Assembly (NCBI RefSeq): GCF_050624435.1
Contig: NC_134537.1
Location: 121,013,586-121,077,585, forward strand
Origin: Tenrec ecaudatus
Taxonomy: Eukaryota > Chordata > Mammalia > Afrosoricida > Tenrecidae
Reading direction: 5' to 3'
Length of the DNA: 64,000 bases
A program made the position numbers and the translations under genes. This document shows positions 22,690-35,049 of the stretch, in pieces. A model generated the notes under the pieces. That model was not told the origin of the DNA and ran no database searches. It saw only the letters and a program-made list of their open reading frames with translations. The stretch's first letter is position 1. Each line of letters opens with the position of its first letter.

Positions 22690-25260
22690 CTCATTAAAGC
22701 CATTTTAAACATGCAAGTGTATCTTAATGTTCTCAAATAATTGTAATTATAGCAAAGAACTTGTATGTTTAACCAGCACATACCTATCTTTTGTATAAAT
22801 ATATACAAGAGTGTCAAAAGAGTTATAAAATGATAAGAACTTGTCATTGGATAATTTTGAGTGGGTGTTTACTTCATCTTTACTTCTAAGAGCAAACAAC
22901 CTATGAGAATTTTTTTAATTTGTTTTTAATGTTAACATTTTTTCCCAAATGCCAAAATGAATATAAAGTACCATTTTCAGGCAGCCAAAGGTCATGGCAA
23001 ATAATTTGTAAGAATTTAAATACAAATTGTGAAAATAAAAACCATCATATAACATTCTTATATACTCATAGATAAGAGTATTGTGAAATATACTTCTGGG
23101 CAGTAACCACTCAGCTTGTGCAACTTTCTCAACAGCCTGCAGGATTATGTTTTAGAACAGCACGGCTCCATCAGAAAGTACTCAGAGTGGTTTTTGATAC
23201 GTTTCCACTTCTATACTTGTATAAGACGAATAAACTCTTGAGGTTTGTAAAAACTAAGAAGGGAGGCAGTGATATGGAGAATCACCTTATGTTTCATTAT
23301 CTAATATTTCTTCTTTACCTCTTTTGTTTTCTCTCATAAAGATATAATAGAGAAGACACTTTGTCTCCTGTTCAAATAAGCCATAATTTAGTACTACCTG
23401 GCCAAAAACAGGTCAGTATATTGTAAGCTACATATTTCAATTTTTGAAATTGATATCTATAGTCATTTAAGGGAAAAGTAATAATTTGCTGAGAAAGTGA
23501 GTGCTTAAAGTTAGAAACCAGAGATCCACCAGATTTTTGGAGACAACCCTGGAATTATCGCTCTGTTTAGAAATCATTGGCCTGTCTCAGGTTCCTCAAT
23601 ACTAATCTCACTTTAATCGGAATACATGTTAGTACACAAAATTCATTCTGCACAGCATTTCTAAGAAGAGGCCTTTCCTCCTTTCACAGATGATATGACC
23701 TAAGCCCCACTGAATACATATTTGTTTCTTCTCATTGCAACTTTATCTCTCACTCCCCAAACTGGATTACCACTAGATCGACCTTAGTACTCAGTGGAAA
23801 TTATTTAAGGAAATGAGAATTTTAATGGGCAGACTAACATGATGGCTTGGGACTTACTATTACCCAAAGCAAAAACTACAGTGCTATTAAATCCAATTCA
23901 ATGAAAATTTATAAAGCATTGTCTATGCTCATGAGTAATGCACTCAGTGCTGAAAATTCCAGCCAGAAAATTCAATTCCTGCCTCCATTAATTTATTTAT
24001 ATACACTATGGAAAATAACAATATGATTAAATCCAACCAGTTTTGGAGCCCTGATTATTTGTAAGGAAAGTTCTTTCTGTATCTCGTTCCACATATATGT
24101 CATTAGAAAAACATGAAATGGTGTGAGATGGGGGGAAGCAAGGAAACTTCATTTCCAATGGTGGGGGCCAGCAGACAAGGAGCTTGATGGAGAGCCAATG
24201 CTTAGGAGAGTTAGCTACCAAATAGAAGATGGGAGAGACACAAGAACAAATTTCATTTGCATCCACAACATTGCTTAAAGGAAAAATAGTCTTTCAGTGC
24301 ATCTGATTTTTATAAGTAAAATTCTTATTGTCATAATTTCTTGACCTCAGACAACATTGGCAATGTTGCCAAAGAGAAGAAACAATTGGGTGAGTGTTGA
24401 CTAGAAGCCTGTGTCATTCATCAGAATCATAGAAGCAGAGCTCCCTTGGTGTTCCATGTACATTAGAAGTAAGAAGTTCCAACCGTCAGGGTTTTTCCCC
24501 TTTCCCCCACTCTCAATCTATGTGGCCTGAGTGCATCTGAAATGTCCCTGGCAAGACTTCCTTCTGCCCTGCCCTCTCCACCAACACTCATACACCTGAC
24601 ATTCAACACACTTTAGAATTGACTATTTGGATAGAAGATGGAGCTCATGGAAAGCAAAAGCAAGTATTGTGTTAGGGGTCCCTGCCCTCATAAAGTATGC
24701 TGAAAGGACTCCCTGAGGCACCAGCAGAAATGAGACAGAACAGGCAAATAGCCCACGGGTACACGTGAGAGAAATTAGTTTAGAGAACTGCAGGTGCCCT
24801 AGGGAGGAGGAATGCGGAGTGAACTGATTCTAGATGGAATAAGGGGGAATTTGGTAACCAAGAAATGCAGGAAGTTTGCTTGTGCTCAAGAAAGAGAACT
24901 ACTGGTTTGTAATAAGCTTCAAAGTGCATAGAGAATGACCATCGGTTTGTAAATCGCTGCTCAAAATTGCTTCTTTTATTCCTGTCTCTTATCTTGACTT
25001 TCGGTTTGTTACATATACATTTTCTCATTGGGAAAATTGTTTGCTGCAGACTTTATCATCTCAGCTAGATTTACTACTTGCTAATTGTGTTTTTCTCTTC
25101 CTTGTGCTTTGAAAAAAATGTGGAATTATAATATCCTATGAAACTACAGAACCAGCATCACGATGTCTTTGCAATGTTGCCTTTGAAACCTGGCGAGCGT
25201 TCCATGCAAGCATGGGATATAGGAGCACTCAAATTATTCCTCTTAGCAATAGTGGTCCAT
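22690..25260. other. No feature recognised
   Basis: About 2.6 kb of AT-rich sequence with chance reading frames only. I see no repeat or exon signal. Confidence 0.4.
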
Positions 25261-25261
25261 A

Positions 25262-25430
25262 TTTAAAATAGCTGGATCCTTGCTGTCGCCATGCCAGTTC
25301 TAACTCATAGCAACCCTAAATAGAATTTATAATGTTATCTTTCTCTCTTGGGGAATCTGGTGGGTATGAACCAATGACCTTGTGGTAAGCTGCCCCAAAC
25401 ACACTGAACAGTGCTACCAGGCTTCCTTAA
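25262..25430 (-). mobile_element. AfroSINE-type SINE
   Basis: The complement reads in the order of the afrotherian SINE. On the plus strand the tail end ('ctaactcatagcaacccta') comes first, then 'ggtgggtatgaaccaatgac' (B-box region), then 'accaggcttcctt' at the head. Confidence 0.65.
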
Positions 25431-25449
25431 AATAGCTCATAGGGATTTA

Positions 25450-25655
25450 TATAATAATAGAAAACTCATTGCTATCAAGTCTAAGCAGACTCATAACGAC
25501 TATAGGACAGGGTAAAATGGTCTCTGTTGGCTTCTGAGACTACAATTCTTTATGGTAATAGAGAGCCCTATCTATCTCCTGAGACCTCAAATTGCTGACC
25601 TTGAAGATCACAGCTCAGAGTAACCACTATACTACAAGAGCTCCACAAATGATAC
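25450..25655 (-). mobile_element. AfroSINE-type SINE
   Basis: This is a longer form of the SINE. Plus-strand words 'agactcataacgactatagg', 'gagactacaattctttatgg', 'aaattgctgacctt' and 'caagagctcc' follow the complement of the consensus from tail to head. It lies directly before the first large L1. Confidence 0.7.
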
Positions 25656-26049
25656 AATGTGAGATATTAGACAAGAAAGGGCAGGAAATTTGTAATTGAG
25701 AAGACAATAAAAAGTGGGCTATTTGACACTGAAACACCCAACCCTGCGGAAGATCCTTGCTGACTCACTAGAGTCAGAACACCAACATCCACCAAGCACA
25801 AGCAGGAGGCCACCATATAGCCCAACTCCACCCAGAAGCCAACATACCTATGTCAATTACCAAGAAAACATGGCCTCAGAGGGAAAATAAGGAAAGAATG
25901 AAGCCCCCCACATGAGCATAGCACACTGCTATGAAGGGAGACAGGGGAACACTCGAGCACAAACACATGAGATGACAACAATGAATTCCAAGATCATGAT
26001 AATAGCTCTGAATGTCAAGGTCTCAATTTATACATAAAAATCCAAAGGT

Positions 26050-26862
26050 TATTTGAAAAAACAACAGCCAAAGTGGTAATCAATGGAAGAAAGAGTAAAA
26101 CAATTCCACTCAATAAGGGAACTAGACAAGGATGCCCTTTGTCCCCACTCCTATTTAACATCAGACTGGACGTCCTAGCTAACAACACAAGACAAAGAAA
26201 AGACATCAAAGGTATTCATCTGGGGAAGGAAGAGACAAAACTATCATTATTCACAAACGATATGATTTTATACACCGAAAATCCCCAAAACTCCACAAGT
26301 AGAATGTTGGAAGCGATACAGGAATATGGCAGAGTGTCAGGATATAAGATCAACAAACAGAAGTCTATCAGATCACAGTACACATCAGACAAAATAAAAA
26401 AGAGGCAATTAAAAAGTTAGTACCCTTTACAATAGCCAAGCAAATATAGAAATATCTAGTGATATACCTGACTTATAAAACAAAATATTTGCATGAGGGA
26501 AACTGTAGAATGCTATTACAAGAAACTAAGAGTGACCTCAACAAATGGAAGAATATCTCATGGAAGACTCAATATAGTAAAGATGTCTGTTCTGCCCAAA
26601 GAACTATATAAGCTAATGCCATCCTGATATGAATATCATCATCCTTCTTCAAAGAATTGGAAAAACTGAATACCAACTTCAAATGCAGAGGGACAAAGCC
26701 TAGAATTAGCAGAGAACTACTCAAGAAGAAGTACAAAGTGGGAGGATTTGCTCTACCTGACTTTTATATGGCCACAGTGGTCAAAATGGTGGGTTACTGG
26801 TATAATGACAGATATTCAGACCAATGGAAAAGAGCTGAAGACCCAGAAATATAAACATCAGC
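26050..26862 (+). pseudogene. L1 ORF2 remnant: reverse transcriptase and C-terminal part
   Basis: The 115-codon frame at 26073-26420 carries RQGCPLSPLLFN, KGIHLGKEE, then LSLFTNDMILY and GYKINKQKS, which are classic L1 reverse-transcriptase blocks. The catalytic F-A-D-D motif reads FTND, so the first catalytic aspartate is replaced by asparagine. Later frames (26657-26854) give KLNTNFKCRGTKPRI and GGFALPDFYMA, from the post-RT region. It encodes no complete protein: the endonuclease is missing and the frames are broken. Confidence 0.85.
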
Positions 26863-27909
26863 ATACAACTTATCTTTGATAAGGGCCCCTAAAAATATCA
26901 AATAGGAAGCGTTTGCCCTCTTCAATAAATGATGCTGGGGAAAATGGATATTTACCTGCAGAAAAATGAAGCAAGATCCATACCTCACTCCATACACAAG
27001 AATAAGCTCAAGGTAGATCACAGACCTTGAGGTAAAACTCCAAACAATTGGGGCCATTAATGAGGGAATTTGGACAAACCTGAGAACCTTGGCACAGGGA
27101 ATACATAGGCTATCAGAAATAGGGAAGGAAACAAATAAAGAGGAGTCACAAATTGACAAGTGGGATATACTGAAGATAAATCAACTGTGTACATCGAAAG
27201 AATTCACTGAGAGTAATAAGAGAGCCCACAGACTGGGTAAACATCTTTAGCATTGACACATCAGACAAAGGCCTTATTACTAAAATCTACAATACTTTGT
27301 AAGCTTACAACAAGAAAAAAACTGCCCACTGAGGAGGTGGGCAAAGGACCTGAACAGAATTTTCACAGGGGCAGAAATTCAAATGGCCATTAAACATATG
27401 AGAAAATGTTCCCAATCATTAGCCTTGAGAGAAATTCAAATTAAAACAACTATGAGATACCACCTACCACCCTCAAAGACAGCCCAATTCAAATAGTCAG
27501 AAAGTAACAAGTGCTGGAGGGGCTGTGGGGAAATAGGAACTTGTCCACTGCTGGTGGAACAGTAAGTATATACAGCCACTATGGAAATCAATTTGGCAGT
27601 ATCTGAAACAGATGGAGATTGAGCTACCATAAGACCCAGCAATCCCCCTACTGGGCATATACCCAGAAGAGGCAAGAAACAAACCACAGCCAGACATCTG
27701 TGCTCCAATGTTCATTGCAGCAAGTTGACAATTTCAAGGAATTAAAAACAACCCAAATTTTCATCAACAAACAAATGGATCAAAAAACTGTGATACATAC
27801 ATACATACATGCTGAACACATGAAGCACATTGCCACATGGGCATAAATGGAGGAAATCATACTAAGTGAAGTAATTCAAGGACAAAAGGACAAGTACAGC
27901 ATGAGTCCA

Positions 27910-30186
27910 CTGAGGTAAGCTTAAAAAGAAAAAAAAGTGGGGGCATAGGGGTAAAGCTACTATATACATACATCCCTGGGGTGAGATCCAGAAACTATAG
28001 CAGGGGCAAAACCCAATCCATGGATGCATATGGCAATACTAAATAAGAGGGGGAAAGAAAGAGAAAAAGACATGGGAAGGGGGAGGATTAGGGCACTGAT
28101 CCACCCAAGGGGAGGGTATTATCTCCTCATGAGAATGAGAGAGACCAAGCTTCAACCCAATGTGAAAAGAAGTGAATACAAAATACTGGCATGTACCAGG
28201 GAACCAGTAGAGAGGTCCATGGAGCCAGCCGCAATCCTGACTATGTTGATACCCCTTCCTCGCCCCCCTCACCCCCAGAAGAATGCACTTCAGAGGACAG
28301 TACTGGGGCTACAGCTTGGGGAGAGGGGCACATCGGAGTAGAGCAAATGGAAGAAACACAAAGGGATAGAGAGAGAGAGAGGAGAGGATATCCTGGCCCA
28401 CCAAGCCCCGAGGACGATGTTCCTGCTCAGAGCAGACAACACACGGGGAGGACCTTAGGGCCAGCCCCACCATGGGACACGGTGTCCCTCACTGAAGCAC
28501 GGCACTGTGGGGGACAACACTGGAGACAGTGTGGGAATAGTGCACAGTCTGGCCCCATCACGCTGGAGTGAGGACTGAGGGCATGCAGTGGAGCAGCAGG
28601 GGGAGCAGACTTTTGAAATTCCCAGGGAATACCAAACAGACAGGAAACAGAGTGTGGCACCCCATCAGACTCCACAGAAAGACACTTGTAAAGTCTAACA
28701 AACAGACCTTGAACTATTTATAGGCTTTTCCATTTTTGTCAGTGGCTTTCTTTTTGTTATTGTTATTTATGTTGTTATTGTTTTGTTGGTCTTGATTTCC
28801 TTTGTTGTTTTATTTGGCTTTGCCCGGTTTTGCACTTATTCATGTATCTGCACGTCTATCTAGATAAGATAGGCAAGTTAAATAATTAGGAGATGAAAAG
28901 AATGGGACCAAAGGTTCTGGGGGATACAGGAAAAAGGGAGGTGGGAGAAAGGAAGGGGAGAGGGGACCAACCCAGGTTCAAGGGAACAACAGTGAACTAA
29001 AATCAATGGAAGGAAGGTCGGTTGTAGGATGTCTAGTGCGGTTCAATCAAGGGCAATGTAGCAGCGAGGAATTACTAAATCTGAATGAAAGTCTAACATA
29101 GTGGTGGGATAAGAGGTAAGTTAAAAGGAAATAGAAGAAAGACCAGGAGGCAAAGGACATTTATAGAGGCCTAAATATAGGCACATACATATGTAAATAT
29201 ATATAGTTAGTGGGAAATAGAACTATGTACTCATGTCTATATGTTAAAAATTAAGGTTGCAGATGGACATTGGGCCTCGACTCAAGTACTCCCTCAACAC
29301 AAGAACACCTTGTTCTAAAAATCTGACATTCTGTGATGCTCACCTTCCCGACACGATTGCTGAAGACAAAGCAGGTGCATAAGTAAATGTGGTGAACAAA
29401 ACTGATAGTGCTCTGCGATCAAAACATATAGCATCTGGGGTCTTAAAGGCTTGAAGATAAACAAGCATCCATCTACGGTAGCTGAGAAGCAACAACGTCC
29501 ACATGGAAGAAACACACCAGCCTGCATTATCATAAGGTGTCGATTGGATCAGGTATCAGGCATCTAAGACCCAGAATAAAACCATACCCAATATGAACGG
29601 GGTGGGGGGAGGAGGGATTAAGTGCAGCCTCAATGCCCATCTGTAGACAATTGGACATTCCCTCACAGAAGAGTCACAGGGAAGAGATGAACCAGTCAGG
29701 GTACAGTATAGCAATGATGAAACATACAACTTTCCTCTAGTTCTTTGGTGCTTCCTTTACTCCACTATCATGACCTCAATTCTACCTTACAAAATGGATT
29801 AGACCAGAGCATGCACACTGCTACAGATAAGAGCCCGCAACACAGGGAATTCAGGATAGATAAACCTCTCAGGGCCAACAAGGAGAGTAGAGATACCAGG
29901 AGGATCAGATGAGGGTGGGGGAAGAAAGAGGTAATGAATCTATCACAAGGATGGAGGACAATATAAGATATGGAAAAAAACAATCTAAAATTGATCAAGT
30001 GTTTGTGAGGGAGGAAGGGTGGGTGGGGAAGGGAGGGGGGATAAATGGGGAGCTGTATCAGGGTCGAAGTGGGAAGAGAATGCTTTCAAAATGATGATGG
30101 CAGCATATTTTCAAATGTGCTGGACACACTGGATGAATGTATGGATTGTCATAAGAGATGTAAGAACCCCCAGTAAAAGTGTTTGG
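27910..30186 (+). other. L1 3' UTR of about 2.2 kb
   Basis: After the degraded ORF2 end near 27900, the element continues for roughly 2.2 kb before the poly(A). Segments of this UTR recur in nearly all younger L1 copies in the window. It contains polypurine runs, the 'ggtcttaaaggcttgaag' segment (29440-29460) and a G-rich tract (30008-30040) near the 3' end. The UTR is unusually long for a mammalian L1. The ORF2 stop is eroded, so the left boundary is approximate. Confidence 0.7.
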
Positions 30187-30195
30187 GAAAAAAAA

Positions 30196-30215
30196 AGAAG
30201 ATTTACAGTCTTGAA
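30196..30215 (+). repeat. Possible SINE scrap
   Basis: 'aagatttacagtcttg' equals the AfroSINE core but is only about 16 bp, so it could be chance. Confidence 0.2.
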
Positions 30216-30344
30216 GATGGTGACCCACAGACGGAGGAGGGCAATCAAGGGGCAGAGGAAGGGTAAGCAGATGGAGGGTTGGTTAGTAGTTTAGAATGTG
30301 TAGTGCAGAACTAATGATCTGAAATATAAACACCCCACACCTAA

Positions 30345-30384
30345 GTTACTATATCTATATATATATGTATGTATGTATGTATTT
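30345..30384. repeat. Simple repeat (TA)n/(TATG)n
   Basis: TA dinucleotides run into GTAT tetramers directly in front of a SINE fragment. Confidence 0.85.
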
Positions 30385-30476
30385 CAGCCTTGGAAACTAT
30401 AAGGCAGTTCTCTGTCCGATAGGGTCCCTGCAAATCAGAACTGACTCTACATGAGTGGATTTAGTTTGGGGTTTTT
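30385..30476 (+). mobile_element. AfroSINE-type SINE, 3' half
   Basis: 'cagccttggaaactataagg', 'cagttctctgtccgataggg' and 'agaactgactctacatgag' follow the SINE core and tail in order. The tRNA-like head is missing. Confidence 0.75.
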
Positions 30477-30769
30477 ATCAAGTTATGTCCTACATCATCC
30501 AGCTCTCAAAAAATGGAGAACCAGAATAAATGCAAATAACAATCAAATGTTAGACAAAAGCCTTGCCATGCCTGTCTCCCTTTGTTACTATGTAGCACCT
30601 ACTTCTACTGAGTGGCCTCTGGGAACACATGTGGATGGTCATTGAATAGCTAAAACACATCTATTATCTCCTGTCACTGAAATGACTTTTTCAAAACCAA
30701 ATTGCATTTGTTTTTTTCTTCAGCCCTTTGGTTATCTTGAATATTAAGCTGAATTAAAAATCTTGGCTT
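30477..30769. other. Spacer between the two long L1 copies
   Basis: About 290 bp that I cannot assign. It separates L1 copy 1 plus the SINE from L1 copy 2. Confidence 0.4.
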
Positions 30770-30789
30770 TATATTATAAAAAAAATCCA

Positions 30790-31300
30790 AAGGCTAACAG
30801 ACTGGCTCAGAAAACATAACCCATCAATCTGTTGTTCACAAGACACACATCTTAAGCTCGCAGACAAAAATAGACCAAGAATAAAAGGCTCACAGAAAAT
30901 ATACCAGGCAAACAGCAACTTAAAAAAAATAGAGGTTGCAATGTTAATCTCTGACAAAATTGACCTCAAGGTGCAATCCATAACAAGCACCAAGGAGGGG
31001 CACTGTATAATGCTCAAAGGATCAATCAACCAGGAACCAGTGAGCACAATAAATACATATGTGCCTAATGAGAGACCCACGGAATTTGCCAAAATGAATA
31101 TTCAAAAGATGAAACAAAAAACCACAGATTCAATAATCATAGTAGGTGACTAACACAACTAATAGAAAAGATAGATTACTGGAAAAGAAGCTCAGCAAGG
31201 GAGTCTACACAGCTCAACGCTACTATTAGGCAATTGGACCTGACAGACATATATAGCTTTCCATCCAAATTCAAATTAATTCACATTCTTTTCAGGTGTT
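30790..31300 (+). pseudogene. L1 ORF2 endonuclease remnant
   Basis: The frame read from about 30790 contains ...THLKLADKNRPRIKGSQ..., and the 70-codon piece at 30941-31153 gives MLISDKIDLKVQSI, EGHCIMLKGSINQEPV and TINTYVPNE. These are colinear with the APE-type endonuclease of L1 ORF2, which nicks target DNA. The N-terminal catalytic part is missing and stops interrupt the rest. Confidence 0.8.
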
Positions 31301-31312
31301 CATGGATCATTT

Positions 31313-32250
31313 TTGAAAATATACCACATGCTGGGGCACAAGTCGAGCCTCAGTAAATCCAAACACATAGAGATAACTCAGACGTCCTGCTCAGAATATC
31401 CTGGCATAAAACTGGAGATCAATAAAAGGATGACCAGAAAAACAAGGGCAAACAATTGGAGGATGAATTATTATCTTCTGCAACACAAATGGGTACTGGC
31501 CCAGAGTAGAGAAGAGTTTGGGAAGTTTCTAGAAACTAATGAGAATGAGAATGCAACATATCAAAACTTATGAATACTGCAAAAGAGTTATCAGAGGTAG
31601 TCTAATAGTAATAAGTGTACATATGAAAAAGGAAAAGACACTTTTGATTGATACACTGTCAAAAAGCCTCCAGCAACTAGAACAGAGTCAACAGAACAAC
31701 CCTTTAATAGCAAACGAAAATAAGTAAAATCAGGACAGAATTCTATCATTGGAAAGACAAGAGAACAGTGAAAAAAATTGTACAGAAAAAAAACTGGTTC
31801 TTTGAAAGGATCAACAGAATTGACAGACTGCTGGCAAGCCTAACTAAGGAAAGGAAGAAACAAGCATCAATAGATAGGATGAGGGATGAAACAGGAAATC
31901 ACAGAGGACGCCAACAAAATTAAAAGGGTAATCACAAAGTACTATGAAAGTCTGTATTCTAATGAATTCAACAACATGGAAGACATGGACAAATACTTGG
32001 AAAAAGAATCCCTCCCTAGATTATCCCACATAGAGGTCAAGAACTTCAACAGATGGATAGCAAAGGAGGACATAGATATAACAATCAAGAAACTACCTAA
32101 ACAAAAAGCTCCTGGACCAGACAGATTCATCAGAGAATTCTACCAAATATTCAGGAAATCGCTGACAAACATCCTTCACAAATTATTCTAATGCATAGAA
32201 AAGGATGGCAAACTCACAAACTCACTTTACAAAGCCAGTATAACTTTGAT
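31313..32250 (+). pseudogene. L1 ORF2 remnant: linker and start of reverse transcriptase
   Basis: Short frames cover the linker (31313-31573) and the N-terminal RT region. The 101-codon frame 31886-32191 contains YYESLYSNEFNNMEDMDKYL, then KLPKQKAPGPDRF and EFYQIFRKSL. The KAPGPD block is the hallmark L1 string (usually KSPGPDGF) before RT motif 1. The following glycine is arginine here. Confidence 0.85.
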
Positions 32251-32313
32251 ACCTAAATAGGGTAAGGATCCCACAGGAATAGAAAACTACAGACTTATAT
32301 TTCTAATGAACAT

Positions 32314-32855
32314 TGTTAGTCTGGGTAGACAGAGAAATTCATAGACATTCATATGTGTATAAGAAAGAGCTTTATATAGAAGACCAATTGAATATTGAAA
32401 AAACATCCCAACCCAGTACAGATCAAGTTCATAAGTCCAATATTAGGCCATATGTCCAATACCAATCTATAAACTCCTCTTCAGACTCATGAAACACCTG
32501 TAACGATACCAAATGCAAGCAGAATGCAGGTCAGTGAGTGGGAAGTCTTATGGATCCAGTGGAATTGTAAGCATCTCAGCACTGGTAGAACTCTCCAAGT
32601 GGCTTCTCTAGTTCTGAGGCTCTGGCTGCCATCAGGGTTGGTCCATGTGCCTTCTCTTCAGGGATGTCTTCTAGGGAGTGAGACTAGAGAAAGAGTATCT
32701 CCCACCTCCAAGGAGGAAATACAGGAATTCCCAGAATCCTCTGGAGAAGGTCATGCCCTCTAAGAGGCCTCATTGGCTATATCCTGATTGACAGGCTACA
32801 GTCCACCCCTACCCACTTAATCCTCAAATTGACACCAGATTATGTAACTACCACA
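32314..32855 (-). mobile_element. LTR, MaLR/ERVL-like, subfamily B, nested in L1
   Basis: This 542-bp unit runs from TGTTAGTC to CTACCACA on the plus strand and matches 133-679 nearly base for base in order and orientation. Its flanks are AACAT (32309-32313) and AATAT (32856-32860), a 5-bp duplication with one mismatch. It splits the ORF2 sequence 'ttctaatgaacat / agatgcaaatctact', with a few extra bases on the right. No internal retroviral region is seen, so it is a solo LTR younger than L1 copy 2. Confidence 0.8.
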
Positions 32856-32860
32856 AATAT

Positions 32861-34420
32861 ACCATAGATGCAAATCTACTTAACAAAATATTGGCCAATT
32901 GAATACCAAAAGTACATAAAATAAATTATCCACAATGATCAGGTGGGATTCATCCCAGAGAAGCAGGGTTGTTTTAACATCCAAAAATCCATCAATATTA
33001 TACACCACATTGATAAGAAAAAGAATAAGAATCACATGATAATATCAATAGATGCAGAAAAAGCTTTTGACAACATCCAACATGTATTCCTAATTAGCAC
33101 ACTCAAGAAGATAGGAATGGAAGGAAAATTCAAGTTAATTCAAGCTATTTATGAAAAGCCAGTAGCCAATCTCATACTAAATGGAGAAAAGATGGGGGAA
33201 AAATCCTACTGAAAAAGGGGACCAGATAAGGATGCCTTCTGTCCCCACTTCTATTCAGCATCATACTGGAGGTCTTAGCTACAACAGAAGGACTACTACA
33301 GCGGAAGGACATTGAAGGTATTTAACTGGGAGAGAAGGAGGTGAAACTATTGCTAGTTGCAGACAACATGATTCTATACATGGAAACTCTCCGAAGCTCC
33401 TCAACAGGAGTATTGACAGTGATAGAGGAATATCGAAGAGTGGCAGGATACAAGATCAACAAACAGAAGTCCATTGGTTTGCTATATACATTGGACAAAA
33501 CCATGGAAGAGAAGATCAAGAAGGCAGTACCCTTCACAATAGCCAAGAACCAATTGAAACATCAAGGAATATATTTAACTAAAACACCAAAAGATTTATA
33601 CAAGGAAAACTCCAGCACCCTACTACTATCGGAAACCAAAAACAGCCTCCACAAGTAGAAGATCATCCCATGCTCATGGATTGGAAGACTCAATCAAGTA
33701 AAGATGTCAATCTTACCGAAGACACTATATATGTTTAACATTATCCCAATTCAAATACCCACAACCTTCTTCAAAAATGAAAAAAAAATGACCATCAATT
33801 TCATATGAAGAGAGAATAAGCCCAGAGGTAGCAGAGAACTCCTCAAGAAAAAAGGCAAAGTTGGAGGCTTGCTTTACATGACTTTAACATGGACTACACA
33901 GCCATAGTGGTCAAAACAGCATGGTACTGGAATAATGATAGATAGTAAGACCAATGGAAAAGAACAGAAAATCCAGAAATGAAATCCTGAGCATAAAGGC
34001 ACTGATCTTCCATAAGGGTCCAAAAAGCATCAAGTGGGAGGCAGATGCCTCCTTGACAAGTGGTGCTGGAAACAATGAAAAATGAAACAAGATTTTTACC
34101 TCACCCCATGCACAAGAACAAATTCAAGGTGGATCACAGACCTAGAAGTAAAACCCCAAACTATCAAGACCATCAAGGAAGGAATTGGTACAAACCTAAG
34201 AACCTTGGTCCTGGTAATATAATACATAGGCTAACTGCAATAAGGAAGAGTATACACACAGGTGAACCTGCAATTGACAAGTGATATTTACTAAGGATAA
34301 AACACCTATGTGCATCAAAAGACTTCATCAAGATGGTAACAAGAGAACTCACAGACTGGGAGAGGATTTTTAGCAATGACACAACAGACAACAGGCTTAT
34401 TACTAAAATATACAATACCC
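32861..34420 (+). pseudogene. L1 ORF2 remnant: reverse transcriptase core and C-terminal region
   Basis: This resumes ORF2 after the LTR. Broken frames give [20 protein letters not shown] with KAFDNIQH (32943-33212; the aspartate of the first catalytic motif is retained) and LLVADNMILYMETLRSS with GYKINKQKSIG (33341-33658). The catalytic F-A-D-D block reads VADN, so the second aspartate of the pair is asparagine. The post-RT region follows to about 34420. A catalytically dead relic. Confidence 0.85.
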
Positions 34421-35049
34421 TGTTTAGCTTGCAAAAATTGGAAAACCATTAACCCCCTAAAGTGGGCAAAAGATCTGAAAAGAAGTTTTACTAAGGAGCA
34501 GACCCAAATGGTCAATAAACATATGAGAAAACGTGCCTGATCATTAGCCATAAGATAAGTGCAAATTAAAACCTCCATGAGATACCATATAACACCCTTG
34601 AGTTTAGACCAAATCAACAAATGTTGGAGTGGATTTGATGAAATAGGAACTCTCGTCCATTCCTGGGGGTCATGTGGATAATGTACAGCCTCTGTGGAAA
34701 GTGATCTGGCAATATTTAAAGCAAATGGGAATTGAGCTAGCTTCTGACCCTCTAGCCCTCTACTGGGCATATACCCAGAAGAGGTAAGAAGTAGACCATG
34801 AGCAGTTGTTTGCACACCAATGTTTATTGCAGCGCAATTCATATTCGCAAAGAATTGGAAACAACCTAAATTTCCATTGATGAGTGGATTAGTAAACTAT
34901 GGCACATACACAAAATGGAATATTACGTATCACTAAAAAGCACTGATGATCACATGAAGCACATCATTTCATGGGAAGAATTGGAGGAAATTATCCTAAG
35001 TGAGGTCAGCCAATCACAAAAGAACAAGTGCAATATGAGTCCCCTGAGG

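Larger units (their letters stand above)
25690..30195 (+). mobile_element. L1 LINE, long copy 1 with large internal deletion
   Basis: About 4.5 kb. The left 350 bp cover the pre-ORF2 region and a candidate ORF2 start near 25973. At about 26045 the sequence jumps into the reverse-transcriptase domain, so most of the endonuclease and the N-terminal part of RT are missing. RT, the C-terminal region and a roughly 2.2-kb 3' UTR follow. The copy ends with 'agtaaaagtg' (a variant polyadenylation signal) and a short poly(A) at 30187-30195. The junction words allow a short GCTA-like microhomology. Many stops are present, so it is dead. It lies head-to-tail with L1 copy 2. Confidence 0.85.

Noticed and set aside
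27797..27815. Short CATA repeats in L1 copy 1 considered as part of an array of regulatory repeats
   Set aside because: They are ordinary low-complexity expansion in A-rich LINE sequence.
34315..34842. 175-codon frame on the minus strand, the longest in the window
   Set aside because: It is antisense to the L1 copy 2 ORF2 C-terminal region, a known source of long spurious antisense frames.
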